A DNA stretch of 64,000 nt from JASHVB01 sp963762885. GTDB lineage: Bacteria > Pseudomonadota > Alphaproteobacteria > Acetobacterales > Acetobacteraceae. The stretch lies in NCBI GenBank assembly GCA_963762885.1, contig CAVXNH010000016.1, forward strand, positions 62,001 to 126,000, written 5' to 3'. Numbering within the stretch: position 1 is the first letter of the stretch; every line of letters begins with the position of its first letter. The position numbers and the translations under genes are program-made. Shown one piece after another: positions 1 through 7,916 of the stretch. Under the pieces are notes generated by a model, which saw only the letters and a program-made list of their open reading frames with translations, did no database searches and had not been told where the DNA came from.

Positions 1-1
1 C

Positions 2-1300
2 GGCTGGCTGAACTGGTCCGCGGGCAACATCACGCTGGGGTCGGGCGATGCCGGCGCGGTGACGCAGGCTGGCACGCTGGGCAATGCGGCGGGGGCGACG
101 CTGTATGTGACGGCGTCAGGCGAGCGGATCGCCAACGCATCGGGCGGTGTGGTGGCCAATGCCGGGGTGATCGCCGTGTACGCCGGAGGCGGCGCGGTGA
201 ACGTCGACGCCATGCTCTCCAACACCGGCTACGTCCAGGCGCTGAGCGGGATGCTGTCGCTGAACGGCGGTGGATCGTCGGGGGCGCTGGGGCTGATCGA
301 AGGGGCGGGTGCGGTGCTGCAATTCGGCACCGCGGCGTCGGGCTCGGGCGGCACGTTCACGGTGACCGGCGGATTTTACAGCGAGGCAGTGACGCAGGTC
401 ACCGGCGGAACGCTGGATTTGTCCGCCGCATCCGGCGTGGCGTTCGGGTCGTCGATGGCGGTGTCCGGTGGCGCGGTGCTGAACCTGGGAACGAATTACG
501 TTGCGGCGAACGCGATCAGCCTGGGTGGCGGCGGGATGCTGCGCGGCAACGGCGACGTCGTGGTGTCAGGTCCGGCGGTGCTGGGCAGTGCGGTGCTCAG
601 CGGCAGCGGCACGATGGTGCTGGAAGCGGGCGGCTCGATCGGCGGGACGGTCCAGTTGGATGGCGGGCTGACGCTACAGAACGCGGGGACCCTGGACTGG
701 ACCGTCGGATCGATCGCGCTGGGCAGCGGCGACGCTGCGGCGGCGACCCAGGCCGGGGTGCTGAACAATGTGAGCAGTGGGGTGTTCGACATCGAGGCCG
801 ACGGGACGATCGCCAGTCCTGGAGCGGGACAGGTGTTCAACGCCGGGGTCATCGACAAACTGGCCGGGTTGGGCACCACGGTGGTAAGCGCCGGCGTGGA
901 CAATACCGGGACCGTCATCGTCTCCGCCGGGACGCTGGCGATGGAGCAATCGGTGGGCGGCGCGGGAGCGTTCGTGCTGGATGGGGTGGCGACGTTGGAT
1001 CTGGCGGGCGGCGCCGGATCGGGCGGCACGATGCAGTTCCTGCATCCCGGCGGCACGCTGGAGACAGCGGCGCTGGGGACGTTCGCCTCGACGATTTCCG
1101 GTTTCGCCCCCGGCGATGGCATCGATGCCGCCGGGGTGGGATTTGTGCCCGGGACGACGACGGTCGGATTCAGCGGCGGCACGCTGACGGTGACCGATGG
1201 AGCGCAGAAGGCGGCGTTCAGCCTGACGGGCAGCTATGAGGCGAGCGGGTTCCAGATTGGTTCCGACGGTCACGGCGGGACCGGCGTCGGCTATTCGTAA
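2..1300 (+). CDS. Secreted beta-strand-repeat protein, C-terminal part (5' end outside window)
   Basis: The reading frame is open from base 2, so the gene begins upstream of the window. The visible 432 residues are almost entirely Gly, Ala, Ser, Thr and Val, the composition of right-handed beta-helix adhesins and filamentous-haemagglutinin-like proteins. A motif of the form L-[DN]-W-[ST]-x-G-x-I-x-L-GSGDA followed by TQAG occurs twice (near 5-70 and near 692-760), so the passenger is built from long internal repeats. The C-terminus ends in an SDGHGGT motif that I recall from secreted repeat proteins of acetic acid bacteria; there is no autotransporter barrel. Secretion by a type I or two-partner route is inference. 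The repeat architecture is clear; the exact function (adhesion or biofilm) is unknown. Confidence 0.75.
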   Translation, partial: GWLNWSAGNITLGSGDAGAVTQAGTLGNAAGATLYVTASGERIANASGGVVANAGVIAVYAGGGAVNVDAMLSNTGYVQALSGMLSLNGGGSSGALGLIEGAGAVLQFGTAASGSGGTFTVTGGFYSEAVTQVTGGTLDLSAASGVAFGSSMAVSGGAVLNLGTNYVAANAISLGGGGMLRGNGDVVVSGPAVLGSAVLSGSGTMVLEAGGSIGGTVQLDGGLTLQNAGTLDWTVGSIALGSGDAAAATQAGVLNNVSSGVFDIEADGTIASPGAGQVFNAGVIDKLAGLGTTVVSAGVDNTGTVIVSAGTLAMEQSVGGAGAFVLDGVATLDLAGGAGSGGTMQFLHPGGTLETAALGTFASTISGFAPGDGIDAAGVGFVPGTTTVGFSGGTLTVTDGAQKAAFSLTGSYEASGFQIGSDGHGGTGVGYS

Positions 1301-1637
1301 TGCAGGACGCGATCGACGCGGGCGTGTGTGTCCACAATGCCGGCTGTGCCACGCCGGCTGAAGGCAGGCCGGCGGCGCGCGCGTTGGCGGAGTCGGCGGC
1401 GTTTACCTCCGCGGCCTGAGGATTTTTCGCGCTCCATCGCCGTGCTTGGCCGCGGCCCCGGCCGGTCGCGGGCTGCAACGCATCTTCCTAGGACGGCCGG
1501 TCGGATGGTATAGAGCGGCGGCACCGACGTTGGCGCTGGGTGCTGCTTGCCTGCGGGAGCCAGCGACACGTGACGTCACCCTATGGCGCCGCGGCCAGAG
1601 CATGGATTGGCCGTAGGTCAGTGAAAGAACAATGAGA
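1301..1637. other. Intergenic region upstream of tRNA-Arg
   Basis: Open frames here overlap each other on both strands and show no recognisable domain. I see no gene; the tRNA promoter should lie in the last 60 bases. Confidence 0.5.
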
Positions 1638-1714
1638 GTCCCCGTAGCTCAGCAGGATAGAGCACAGGATTCCTAATCCTGGGGCCGTGGGTTCGAATCC
1701 CGCCGGGGACGCCA
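1638..1714 (+). tRNA. tRNA-Arg (anticodon CCT), CCA encoded
   Basis: The acceptor stem GTCCCCG pairs with CGGGGAC. The anticodon stem CAGGA/TCCTG encloses the loop TTCCTAA with anticodon CCT at 1672-1674, and the T arm contains GGTTCGAATCC. A genomically encoded CCA ends the gene at 1714. The gene is intact and its 3' half is duplicated at 15659-15706, marking it as the attachment site of element 1. tRNA-Arg(CCT) genes are frequent integration targets for tyrosine recombinases. Confidence 0.95.
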
Positions 1715-1716
1715 AT
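1669..1716. repeat. attL core of element 1 (48-bp direct repeat)
   Basis: This runs from the anticodon loop of tRNA-Arg to two bases past CCA and is identical to 15659-15706. Because the tRNA-proximal copy keeps the whole tRNA, integration restored a functional gene, as is usual for tRNA-targeting integrases. Confidence 0.93.
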
Positions 1717-1761
1717 TAGATCAATAACTTAGACGTGGCGCTGACTACCCTCACCTTCGCC

Positions 1762-1880
1762 GGGGTAACATCCGGGGTAACAGCGCGGGGCGGGGTAGCG
1801 CCGTGCGCCTCCCGATGCGGCGCCCAACAAAAAAGGCCGCCTCGTCAGGGGCGGCCCTCGCGTTCCATGCCGGGGTAATG
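1762..1880. promoter_or_regulatory. Putative integrase arm-type sites, left end
   Basis: GGGGTAACA occurs at 1762-1770 and 1774-1782, exactly 12 bp apart, with a related GGGGTAATG at 1872-1880. The same 9-mer, in both orientations, recurs beside attR. Repeats of one short motif flanking both att cores are what lambda-type integrases bind with their arm domain; the assignment is inference. Confidence 0.55.
1829..1856 (-). terminator. Rho-independent terminator after the 1894-2430 gene
   Basis: On the minus strand GGCCGCC and GGCGGCC form a 7-bp stem (1835-1856) followed by six T residues (1829-1834), about 40 bases past the stop codon of the leftmost element gene. Confidence 0.75.
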
Positions 1881-1893
1881 GTCAGGCGGTAGG

Positions 1894-2430
1894 CTACCCG
1901 CCAGCGGCCACCTGCTTGATCGCCGTCTCCGGCGTCAGGTTGGGTGGCAGATCGATCGTGTAGCGGCCTCCCTCCGAGACCTTGTAACCGATACCGGCCG
2001 CCTTCCAAACGCCCCAGAGGCGGGCGGTGGCACGCCCACGATCCCAATCCGGACCGCATTGCCGGATCTCGTCGATAGTGGAGCCGCGCAACAGCGCGGC
2101 CACTATGTTCCCGTTCATCGTGCCGGCGCGCACCGGCCGCCCCACCGCTGCCGGGGCTTTGTCGAGATTGCGCGGCGCCTTCGGGGCGGCTGCGGGGGCC
2201 GGCTGCTGCGCGGCCACAGGCGCCGCTGCCGGTGGTGCGGCGGGGGTCAGTGCGGGCAACAGGGCCAGGGGCGCCGGCTGTAGTGCCGCTGCCGGGGCCT
2301 CGGGTGCCTTGCGGGCCTTGGGCTTCGCGGCCGGGGGCGCGGGCAGCGGGGGCGTCTCTAACTTGGCGGCGCGGGCTTTGGACTTCGCGGTCCACGGACG
2401 GGCTGGCGTCTTCGATGTTTTGGTTTTCAT
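1894..2430 (-). CDS. Hypothetical Ala/Pro/Lys-rich protein of element 1
   Basis: It encodes 178 residues. Residues 1-90 are a low-complexity Lys/Ala/Pro tail, likely disordered and DNA- or RNA-binding by charge. Residues about 100-178 look folded, with a short alpha-rich region (IVAALLRG, then a WDRGRATARLWGVWKAAG helix) and a hydrophobic C-terminus, resembling a small winged-helix domain only weakly. It is the gene nearest attL, transcribed toward attL and closed by a clear terminator. I do not recognise a family. A role in nucleoid or element maintenance is speculation. Confidence 0.6.
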   Translation of the reverse strand: MKTKTSKTPARPWTAKSKARAAKLETPPLPAPPAAKPKARKAPEAPAAALQPAPLALLPALTPAAPPAAAPVAAQQPAPAAAPKAPRNLDKAPAAVGRPVRAGTMNGNIVAALLRGSTIDEIRQCGPDWDRGRATARLWGVWKAAGIGYKVSEGGRYTIDLPPNLTPETAIKQVAAGG

Positions 2431-2492
2431 CTGGATTCTCCTGGTTCTAAGTGCCGCGATGTCTCGCTATCGCAATCATGTAGATAACCCGG

Positions 2493-2738
2493 TCAATTAA
2501 TTCTGCAATAGGAATGATGTAGGCGGGAAGTTGACGATCCCATAGCGACGGAGTTCGCCACCATCATCGCCATCACCTTCGGCGGCCCGTCGCCCGCGGC
2601 CTCAGGGCTGTGGACGACCACGCCCTCCCAGCCGCCGCAGCGGAACGGCCGGCCCGCGTCGGCCTCGGTCAGCGCGGCCCCGCCTGGCCGCCCGTTGGTC
2701 CCGGCGCTCCCGTAGCAAGCCGGGAAAGTAACTGGCAC
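2493..2738 (-). CDS. Possible small hypothetical protein in the 2431-2797 gap
   Basis: An 81-residue frame with a Gly/Pro-rich N-terminal half and several Met residues near the C-terminus. No ribosome binding site stands out and no domain is recognised. The rest of 2431-2797 is the divergent promoter region between the Ala/Pro-rich gene and the PDZ gene. Confidence 0.22.
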   Translation of the reverse strand: MPVTFPACYGSAGTNGRPGGAALTEADAGRPFRCGGWEGVVVHSPEAAGDGPPKVMAMMVANSVAMGSSTSRLHHSYCRIN

Positions 2739-2797
2739 GCTGTAGGACGGCTCCGGCGCGCATCGTTTTGACTACACCAACCGGGACGGGATAAACT

Positions 2798-5266
2798 TTG
2801 ATATGTAAAGCGAGAAAACCGATAATTCGCATCATCACGTGTTTCGTCGCCGCGGCAATCACTCTCCCTCTAGTCCCGCTTCAAGTTCACGGTGTGGAGC
2901 TTGTCGCCTCCCAGCAAGGCCTGTTGAGCGTGATAGGGCTAGGCGGAGGGGCGCTCGTCTGCCCAAGCGTAGCCGATGCCCAAATGGCGTTCCGGCTCAT
3001 GTCAGAAGCACGTAACGAACGGACGCAGGATCAGCTATTCGGCAAGCTTGCTACTGAGATGCGCGGGCCATCGATCCAGTTCGACCCCGCGTCCCTGGGC
3101 TGTGTGATCGCGCCGCCAGGGACGGCGCTCACCCGCGATGAGCGAATGCCCTGGGTCCACGTGACCGGCGTCTTGCCGGACGGCACCCGGTTTGCTGGCC
3201 AAGCGTTGCCGGGGACCTTCGAGCATCCCCCGCGGCAGTGCCCCTGCTCTCCGGAGTTGCTGCGCAGTTATGGCAACCCGGCAGCTCAGTGCACATGCAC
3301 TGGTCCGGTGATGCCGTGGGAATCACGAGCATCTACGGCTTTGCCTGCGTCTGCACCTTCGCCACCTGCGTCGTCTGCTCCTGCGACCGCCTCACCACCG
3401 ACAAGCGTCTCGATGGCGTTCCGGCAGGGGCTTGCGGACCGAAAAGCATGGGAAGACTGGTTCGCCGGGACCAGCGGCGACTATCGGAACGGCGCATTGT
3501 ACTGGACGGGGCAACGCAGCACACCACATCCCGGCTCCTGCACGACGCTGGGTGGTGATGCGACCGCCGGTTGCCTGGCAGCCAAGGTCCGTCTGGACGC
3601 ATCGGACGCTCGGCGCAAGCGGGAGCCTGAGTACCGGCAGGGCTGGAATAGCCATCCAACAGATGACAATTCAACAACCGGACAGCCTCAGGGGACCGGC
3701 CAAAATAACGGGGAAGCGTCCATACCAGGGGAGCAGCAAGCAGGCGGAAATACTGCGTCGCACGAAATCGGCCACCCCCGTCGCGGCTGGCTGGGGGTGC
3801 GCATCCAGCAGGTAACGCCGGAGATCGCCGAGAGCGTCGGCCTGCAAGAGGCATCCGGCGCGATAGTCGCTGTCGTGAACGACGGCGGCCCGGCCGACAC
3901 GGCGAAGATCCGCGATGGCGACGTCATCCTGAAATTCAACGGACTGGACGTGAAGGACGTGCATGCCCTGCCGCGCATCGTCGCCAATTCCGAAATGGGC
4001 AAACAGGTGCCGGTGGTGCTGTGGCGTGACGGCAAAGAAGTCACTGTGCTGGCGACTTTGGCCGAGAAGCCGGACGACGCGACTGTCTCCCCCGAACGTA
4101 CCGGAGGCGGCAAGCTGGATGCGCCGAAGCCGGTAGAACTCTCCGGACTCGGCATAACGATCGCCCCTATCAGCCCGGAGTTGAGAGACAAGTACCACCT
4201 TGACTCAGGCCAGAACGGCGTAGTGATCACCGAGGTCACAATAAACAGCTCTGCCGCCGAACGCGGGTTGAAAGCCGGCGATGTGATCGTGAAAGTGCAG
4301 CAGGGCGAGGTGACCTCGCCGAGCGACGTGCAGAAGCAGTTCGACAGCGAGGGGAACGAGAACCGCCGGTCGGTGCTGATGCTGATCCAGCGCCAGGACG
4401 GGCGGCAGTGGGTGCCATTGCCGCTTCCTGGTGTGTTTATAGGCACACAACCTAACACCACAACAACCGCAACCGCCGAAGATCATCCAAAGGTCATACA
4501 GGTCACCACCTGGGATGGGCGCGAGATCGTTGTCGCTCTCGTCAACATGGACGGTATTATGGACGACTGTGAGCAAAAGGTCGGTATCATTAAGCCTGAA
4601 GGTGTGCAGTTTAGTCGAAGCGGCAATACTCTCGAAAGCATCAGATTCACGGATGAGAATGGAGCACAGTGGTCTGTTCCGACGAATATTGGCGAGTTGT
4701 CGAATGCCGCGCGGAGCGAAGCGAACAGTTTTATTAAGGTCGGCAAAACCTACTATTCTCATATTCAGATTTGTGGCAGCGGAGGATTCGCCAATCTTAT
4801 ATCTTTGTATGACATGAGCATCAGCATTAGCGCAAACTCGCCTCCGGTTGCATCCTCGCCCGCACCCACAAATCTGGGCGAGACGCTTAGCGCCACTTCG
4901 CCGCCGCCGCCGCGCGTCGTACTTACTGCGCAAGCGCCAGATGCGGACTGGTCGGAAAAGGTAAACATAGCTAAAGATAAGATGACCAAGTGCTTACAAA
5001 AATTACCCAAACCTGATGACGGTATCGAGCGGCATGTCGAACGGGTCATCAAGAGCTATATCGCCTTATGTGGCCAAGATTTCATATCTGTGTGGCGGCA
5101 GGGTGGCCCAACGGAAGAGGAGAGCACGGCCGCAGCCATGGTTTATGCCTATGAGGCGGTGGGCTGCCGATACAGCAATCCGACGCAAGCGGACCGGGAG
5201 ACTATGCCAGAGGGGAGCCGCTCAATATCTTGTTCGCCTCAGGATAGAGTGGGGCATCCTCAGTGA
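2798..5266 (+). CDS. Secreted protein with two DegP-type PDZ domains and no protease domain
   Basis: It encodes 822 residues from a TTG start behind GGGACGGG. Residues about 1-32 are a Sec signal peptide (basic start, long hydrophobic stretch). Residues 33-150 contain several Cys and an ASLGCV region. Residues about 205-285 contain a W-rich module (KAWEDWFAGTSGDY, ALYWTGQR). PDZ1 is about 329-425 (GWLGVRIQQVTPEIAESVGL, then GGPADTAKIRDGDVILKFNG). PDZ2 is about 447-545 (LGITIAPISPEL, then LKAGDVIVKV). This tandem matches the C-terminal half of DegP/HtrA, but there is no trypsin-like domain: no HDS catalytic triad is seen. Residues 565-822 are an unrecognised Cys-containing domain with richer AT content than the neighbours. 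It is transcribed against the packaging operon, as a lysogenic-conversion (moron) gene would be. A periplasmic chaperone or protease-adaptor role is inference. Confidence 0.8.
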   Translation: MICKARKPIIRIITCFVAAAITLPLVPLQVHGVELVASQQGLLSVIGLGGGALVCPSVADAQMAFRLMSEARNERTQDQLFGKLATEMRGPSIQFDPASLGCVIAPPGTALTRDERMPWVHVTGVLPDGTRFAGQALPGTFEHPPRQCPCSPELLRSYGNPAAQCTCTGPVMPWESRASTALPASAPSPPASSAPATASPPTSVSMAFRQGLADRKAWEDWFAGTSGDYRNGALYWTGQRSTPHPGSCTTLGGDATAGCLAAKVRLDASDARRKREPEYRQGWNSHPTDDNSTTGQPQGTGQNNGEASIPGEQQAGGNTASHEIGHPRRGWLGVRIQQVTPEIAESVGLQEASGAIVAVVNDGGPADTAKIRDGDVILKFNGLDVKDVHALPRIVANSEMGKQVPVVLWRDGKEVTVLATLAEKPDDATVSPERTGGGKLDAPKPVELSGLGITIAPISPELRDKYHLDSGQNGVVITEVTINSSAAERGLKAGDVIVKVQQGEVTSPSDVQKQFDSEGNENRRSVLMLIQRQDGRQWVPLPLPGVFIGTQPNTTTTATAEDHPKVIQVTTWDGREIVVALVNMDGIMDDCEQKVGIIKPEGVQFSRSGNTLESIRFTDENGAQWSVPTNIGELSNAARSEANSFIKVGKTYYSHIQICGSGGFANLISLYDMSISISANSPPVASSPAPTNLGETLSATSPPPPRVVLTAQAPDADWSEKVNIAKDKMTKCLQKLPKPDDGIERHVERVIKSYIALCGQDFISVWRQGGPTEEESTAAAMVYAYEAVGCRYSNPTQADRETMPEGSRSISCSPQDRVGHPQ

Positions 5267-5273
5267 TTGCCCG

Positions 5274-5813
5274 CTACTCAGTCGCTCTCGCCAGCCGTGC
5301 GTCCGGGTCCGCCAGCAGCGCGGCGAAGTGCTTCCGGAACGCTTCGGCGGTCGTGCCGTCCGGCTGCGCCAGGGTGTTGGCGGGCTGGTTCGACATCAGC
5401 CGCCGCATGCGGTCCGTGCCCGGCAGCGCCATCGCGCCCACCCCCGGCGCGGCAAGCCACAGCCCGTTGATGGACCCCAGCCGCGACCGCAATTTCGCTG
5501 CACGCTGCTCGGCCTCATCCAACTCGGCCGCGACCGCGTCGCCCTGCTTGAGAACCAGGGCAGCGGCGACTGCCACGACGGGATCGGCGGCGTTGAGCAG
5601 CGCGACATGGGTTTCGCCCACCGCGGCGGCGAGGACCCGCTCGGCGCGTTGAGCGGCGTCGAGGCGGGTGGTTGCGGCGTCGCGCGCCGTGACGGCGGCG
5701 GACAGTTCCGGGTCAAGCGTGCCCAGGTTGCCGGCACGGAGTGCAACCACGGCGGCGGCATCCTGGCGGGCGTCCAGATCGGCATACCCGTCCAACTCGG
5801 TGCGGGCGGCCAC
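5274..5813 (-). CDS. Coiled-coil protein of element 1, second frame
   Basis: It encodes 179 residues from a GTG at 5813, but the frame stays open upstream of that codon through an Ala/Glu/Arg-rich stretch (ARQAEAELTKARQ) that overlaps the end of the gene at 5834-6244. Residues 1-110 are Ala/Asp/Arg-rich helix with heptad spacing; residues 110-179 contain a Gly/Pro-containing segment (LAAPGVGAMALPG) and an amphipathic tail. It may be the C-terminal part of one protein of about 320 residues joined by a frameshift, or a separate, translationally coupled gene. No family recognised. Confidence 0.6.
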   Translation of the reverse strand: MAARTELDGYADLDARQDAAAVVALRAGNLGTLDPELSAAVTARDAATTRLDAAQRAERVLAAAVGETHVALLNAADPVVAVAAALVLKQGDAVAAELDEAEQRAAKLRSRLGSINGLWLAAPGVGAMALPGTDRMRRLMSNQPANTLAQPDGTTAEAFRKHFAALLADPDARLARATE

Positions 5814-5833
5814 CGCCGCCTGTCGCGCCTTGG

Positions 5834-6244
5834 TCAGTTCTGCCTCAGCTTGCCGTGCGCGGCGGCAGCAGTGTCCCGGCCTGCGATGGCGGTGCGGAGG
5901 TCCGCGCGCAGGCTGTCCGTGGTGCCGGCGGCGACCCGGCGGAGAATGTCGGCGGCCCGGTTGTGGTTTCGCCGGGTGAGGGTTGCTACGTCGATGACGG
6001 GCGCATCCCTGGCGCGCTGTTCGGCCTCGGCGGCTGCTACTCGAGCGGCACCCTCGCCGGATTCGGCGGCGAGCTTTTCGTTGCGCAGCCGCTCGAAGAC
6101 CTCCGCATCCGACACCGGGTGCGGCGCGGGGAGACGGTGCCGCTCGCGCGCGTCGGCCGCGGCGGCCTGCCGGAGCGTGTCGTTGTAGTCGGCGAAGGCG
6201 CCGGTGCCAGAGGGCGGCACGCCGCGGACGATGGCGTATTCCAT
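5834..6244 (-). CDS. Coiled-coil protein of element 1, first frame
   Basis: It encodes 136 residues. ATG 6244-6242 overlaps the stop of the upstream gene in a TGATG junction, so translation is coupled. The sequence is rich in Ala, Arg, Asp and Glu and predicted mostly helical from about residue 30. It ends in KLRQN while the next frame carries the natural-looking continuation of the helix. Either a ribosomal frameshift or a one-base error could fuse the two. The position downstream of terminase and structural-looking genes suggests a particle or packaging-associated role, but this is inference. Confidence 0.6.
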   Translation of the reverse strand: MEYAIVRGVPPSGTGAFADYNDTLRQAAAADARERHRLPAPHPVSDAEVFERLRNEKLAAESGEGAARVAAAEAEQRARDAPVIDVATLTRRNHNRAADILRRVAAGTTDSLRADLRTAIAGRDTAAAAHGKLRQN

Positions 6245-6855
6245 CAGCGGACCCCTGCGCCGCCGCCGGGTTTCCAAAAATCGGCGTTGACCAAATTTAT
6301 TCTGTGAAGCGTCTCGGCGACCTTGCGTGCCTCGCGCGCCGCCGCATCACCGACTCGGGTGCCTAGGCTCGGCGTCCGCGGGTTGGTGGTGCGCGCGCCG
6401 CCCGCTGCCTCCTTGATGCCGCCGCGCAGGCCGTCGCTGACATTTCCCAAATCCGTTCCCGGATAGGTGCCGGCTTTGTCGTAGCCAGTGAAGCGCCACA
6501 GCTCGACCCGGCCGCCGGGCTGCGTGACAAAATAGTAGTCGCCCGCCGGGAGCGTCGTCACCAGGGTTCGCCCGCCCTCGTTGGCTGGGTCAGTGGTCAC
6601 GATGTGCAGGCCGAGCAAGCCGCTCTGGGCCTCGCGGATCTGACCGCCGATGCTTGCCAAACCGGCCTTGTCGTCGGGGTCGTCGGCGGTGATCTGGTAG
6701 CCCGTCGAATTCTTCTTGCCGCCGAACCATGACTCGCCGCCCGCGCCGCCGGTCAGAGCGCCGTTGGGGTCGGTGTCGAAGGGCATGCTGTCGGCGAAGC
6801 GGACCCGCTTGCGGTAGGTGCCGCGGTTGCGGTTCAGGTTGAGCGTCAGGTCCAT
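6244..6855 (-). CDS. Hypothetical element 1 operon protein
   Basis: It encodes 203 residues. The N-terminus is basic and Asn/Arg-rich (TLNLNRNRGTYRKRVRF). The centre (about 75-125) is beta-rich with aromatic residues (LPAGDYYFVTQPGGRVELWRFTGYD), and the C-terminal third is Gly/Ala-rich with a helical segment. It lies 15 bases after the next upstream gene and shares a TGATG junction with the next. No family recognised. The beta-rich core would suit a minor virion or decoration protein, but nothing specific supports that. Confidence 0.65.
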   Translation of the reverse strand: MDLTLNLNRNRGTYRKRVRFADSMPFDTDPNGALTGGAGGESWFGGKKNSTGYQITADDPDDKAGLASIGGQIREAQSGLLGLHIVTTDPANEGGRTLVTTLPAGDYYFVTQPGGRVELWRFTGYDKAGTYPGTDLGNVSDGLRGGIKEAAGGARTTNPRTPSLGTRVGDAAAREARKVAETLHRINLVNADFWKPGGGAGVR

Positions 6856-6870
6856 GTCAGAAACTCCTTG

Positions 6871-7302
6871 TTAGTTGGCTTGCAGAATGGCCATCGCGTC
6901 GGTCAGCGTGCCGGCGACGGTCCCGGCGTTGATAAGCGAAATCGTTACGCTCCCCATGATGGCGCTATTGGTGAAGTCGAGCACCTCAAGCGTGCCCGCC
7001 GTCAGCGCGATCGAGGTGGGCGCGCCGGCCGCGATCGAGCCAGCCGCGTCGAGATTTGGCTGCACGATCAGCGATCCGTCCGTGGAGAGGTTCGCCGACA
7101 CCGCGACGTGCGGCATCCCGCCGGTCGGGATGGGGTCGGAGGTGAACGTGCCGATGCCGGCGGTGCCGGGTATCGCGATCGTTCCGGGCCAGTCGATCTG
7201 GCCCGCGTTCGTGCCGGGCTGAATGACGACCTGATAGGGCGGCCCCTCAACGCCAACTTCGAACGACTGGGGCAGGAACGGGAGGCGTGTCTCGGCCATC
7301 AC
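6871..7302 (-). CDS. Hypothetical beta-rich protein of element 1
   Basis: It encodes 143 residues with high Gly, Thr, Ile and Val content and alternating hydrophobic positions throughout, typical of an all-beta fold. It has almost no Cys and few charged residues. The first four bases overlap the stop of the gene at 7299-7916 (ATGA junction), so it is co-translated in the terminase operon. Structural or spike-like proteins often look like this, but no homologue is recognised. Confidence 0.68.
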   Translation of the reverse strand: MMAETRLPFLPQSFEVGVEGPPYQVVIQPGTNAGQIDWPGTIAIPGTAGIGTFTSDPIPTGGMPHVAVSANLSTDGSLIVQPNLDAAGSIAAGAPTSIALTAGTLEVLDFTNSAIMGSVTISLINAGTVAGTLTDAMAILQAN

Positions 7303-7916
7303 TCAGCCTCCGCTATGCAGGTGTGGCAGGCCCAGACGTGCAGATCACGCCCAGCGGCCGTATCGCGCACCGCCACGCGGTCGCCCACCCAGCGGCCGCC
7401 GGTGACGGGAATCTCTTCGGCAGGGGAATCGTTCAGGCCCGCGCCCAGCGTTTTCAAGTCGCGTAAGATGTCCGCGCGGCCACGGCCGGCGCCGCGCTCG
7501 AAGCGGCGGCCCAGGGCGTGCAGCAGCAGGTGGCATGTCGGCAGGGGAGTGTAACGAAGTTCGCCGTGCAGGATGGCGAGGGACAGCCAGACGAGACTGA
7601 TTCCGGGCTGTGGATCGGCTTCGAGCCAGCTTTCCGATCGCCAGCGGGTGGCGCACACGCGAAGCTCCGCGATTCTAAATTCACCCTTTCGGACGCGGGT
7701 CCGAACGTCGAGTGTGAAATCGTCGCTGATCGTCGTTTGCCACGCCCGCGTTGCGTCGATCATCAGTTCGGGCCGCAGCGTTGGCTTTGATGCGAGGCGG
7801 CGCCGCAGCGGCGCGGTGAGCCGGGGCAGCGCGGCGATCACCGCGGCGTCGCGGGCGGCCACCGCCTGCTGGAAGAGACGGGCTTCGCCACGGTGCTCCG
7901 CAGGCAGGTGGGACAT
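7299..7916 (-). CDS. Hypothetical protein directly downstream of the large terminase
   Basis: It encodes 205 residues. The N-terminal part is helical and Arg-rich (DAAVIAALPRL, LRRRLASKP). The middle contains TRAWQTTISDDFTLDV and ISLVWLSLAILHG, and the C-terminus has two Cys close together (HVWACHTC). Its start overlaps the terL stop by one base (TGATG), and its own stop overlaps the next start by four. In tailed phages this position usually holds portal or connector genes, but at 205 residues it is far too short for a portal protein. Family unknown. Confidence 0.65.
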   Translation of the reverse strand: MSHLPAEHRGEARLFQQAVAARDAAVIAALPRLTAPLRRRLASKPTLRPELMIDATRAWQTTISDDFTLDVRTRVRKGEFRIAELRVCATRWRSESWLEADPQPGISLVWLSLAILHGELRYTPLPTCHLLLHALGRRFERGAGRGRADILRDLKTLGAGLNDSPAEEIPVTGGRWVGDRVAVRDTAAGRDLHVWACHTCIAEAE

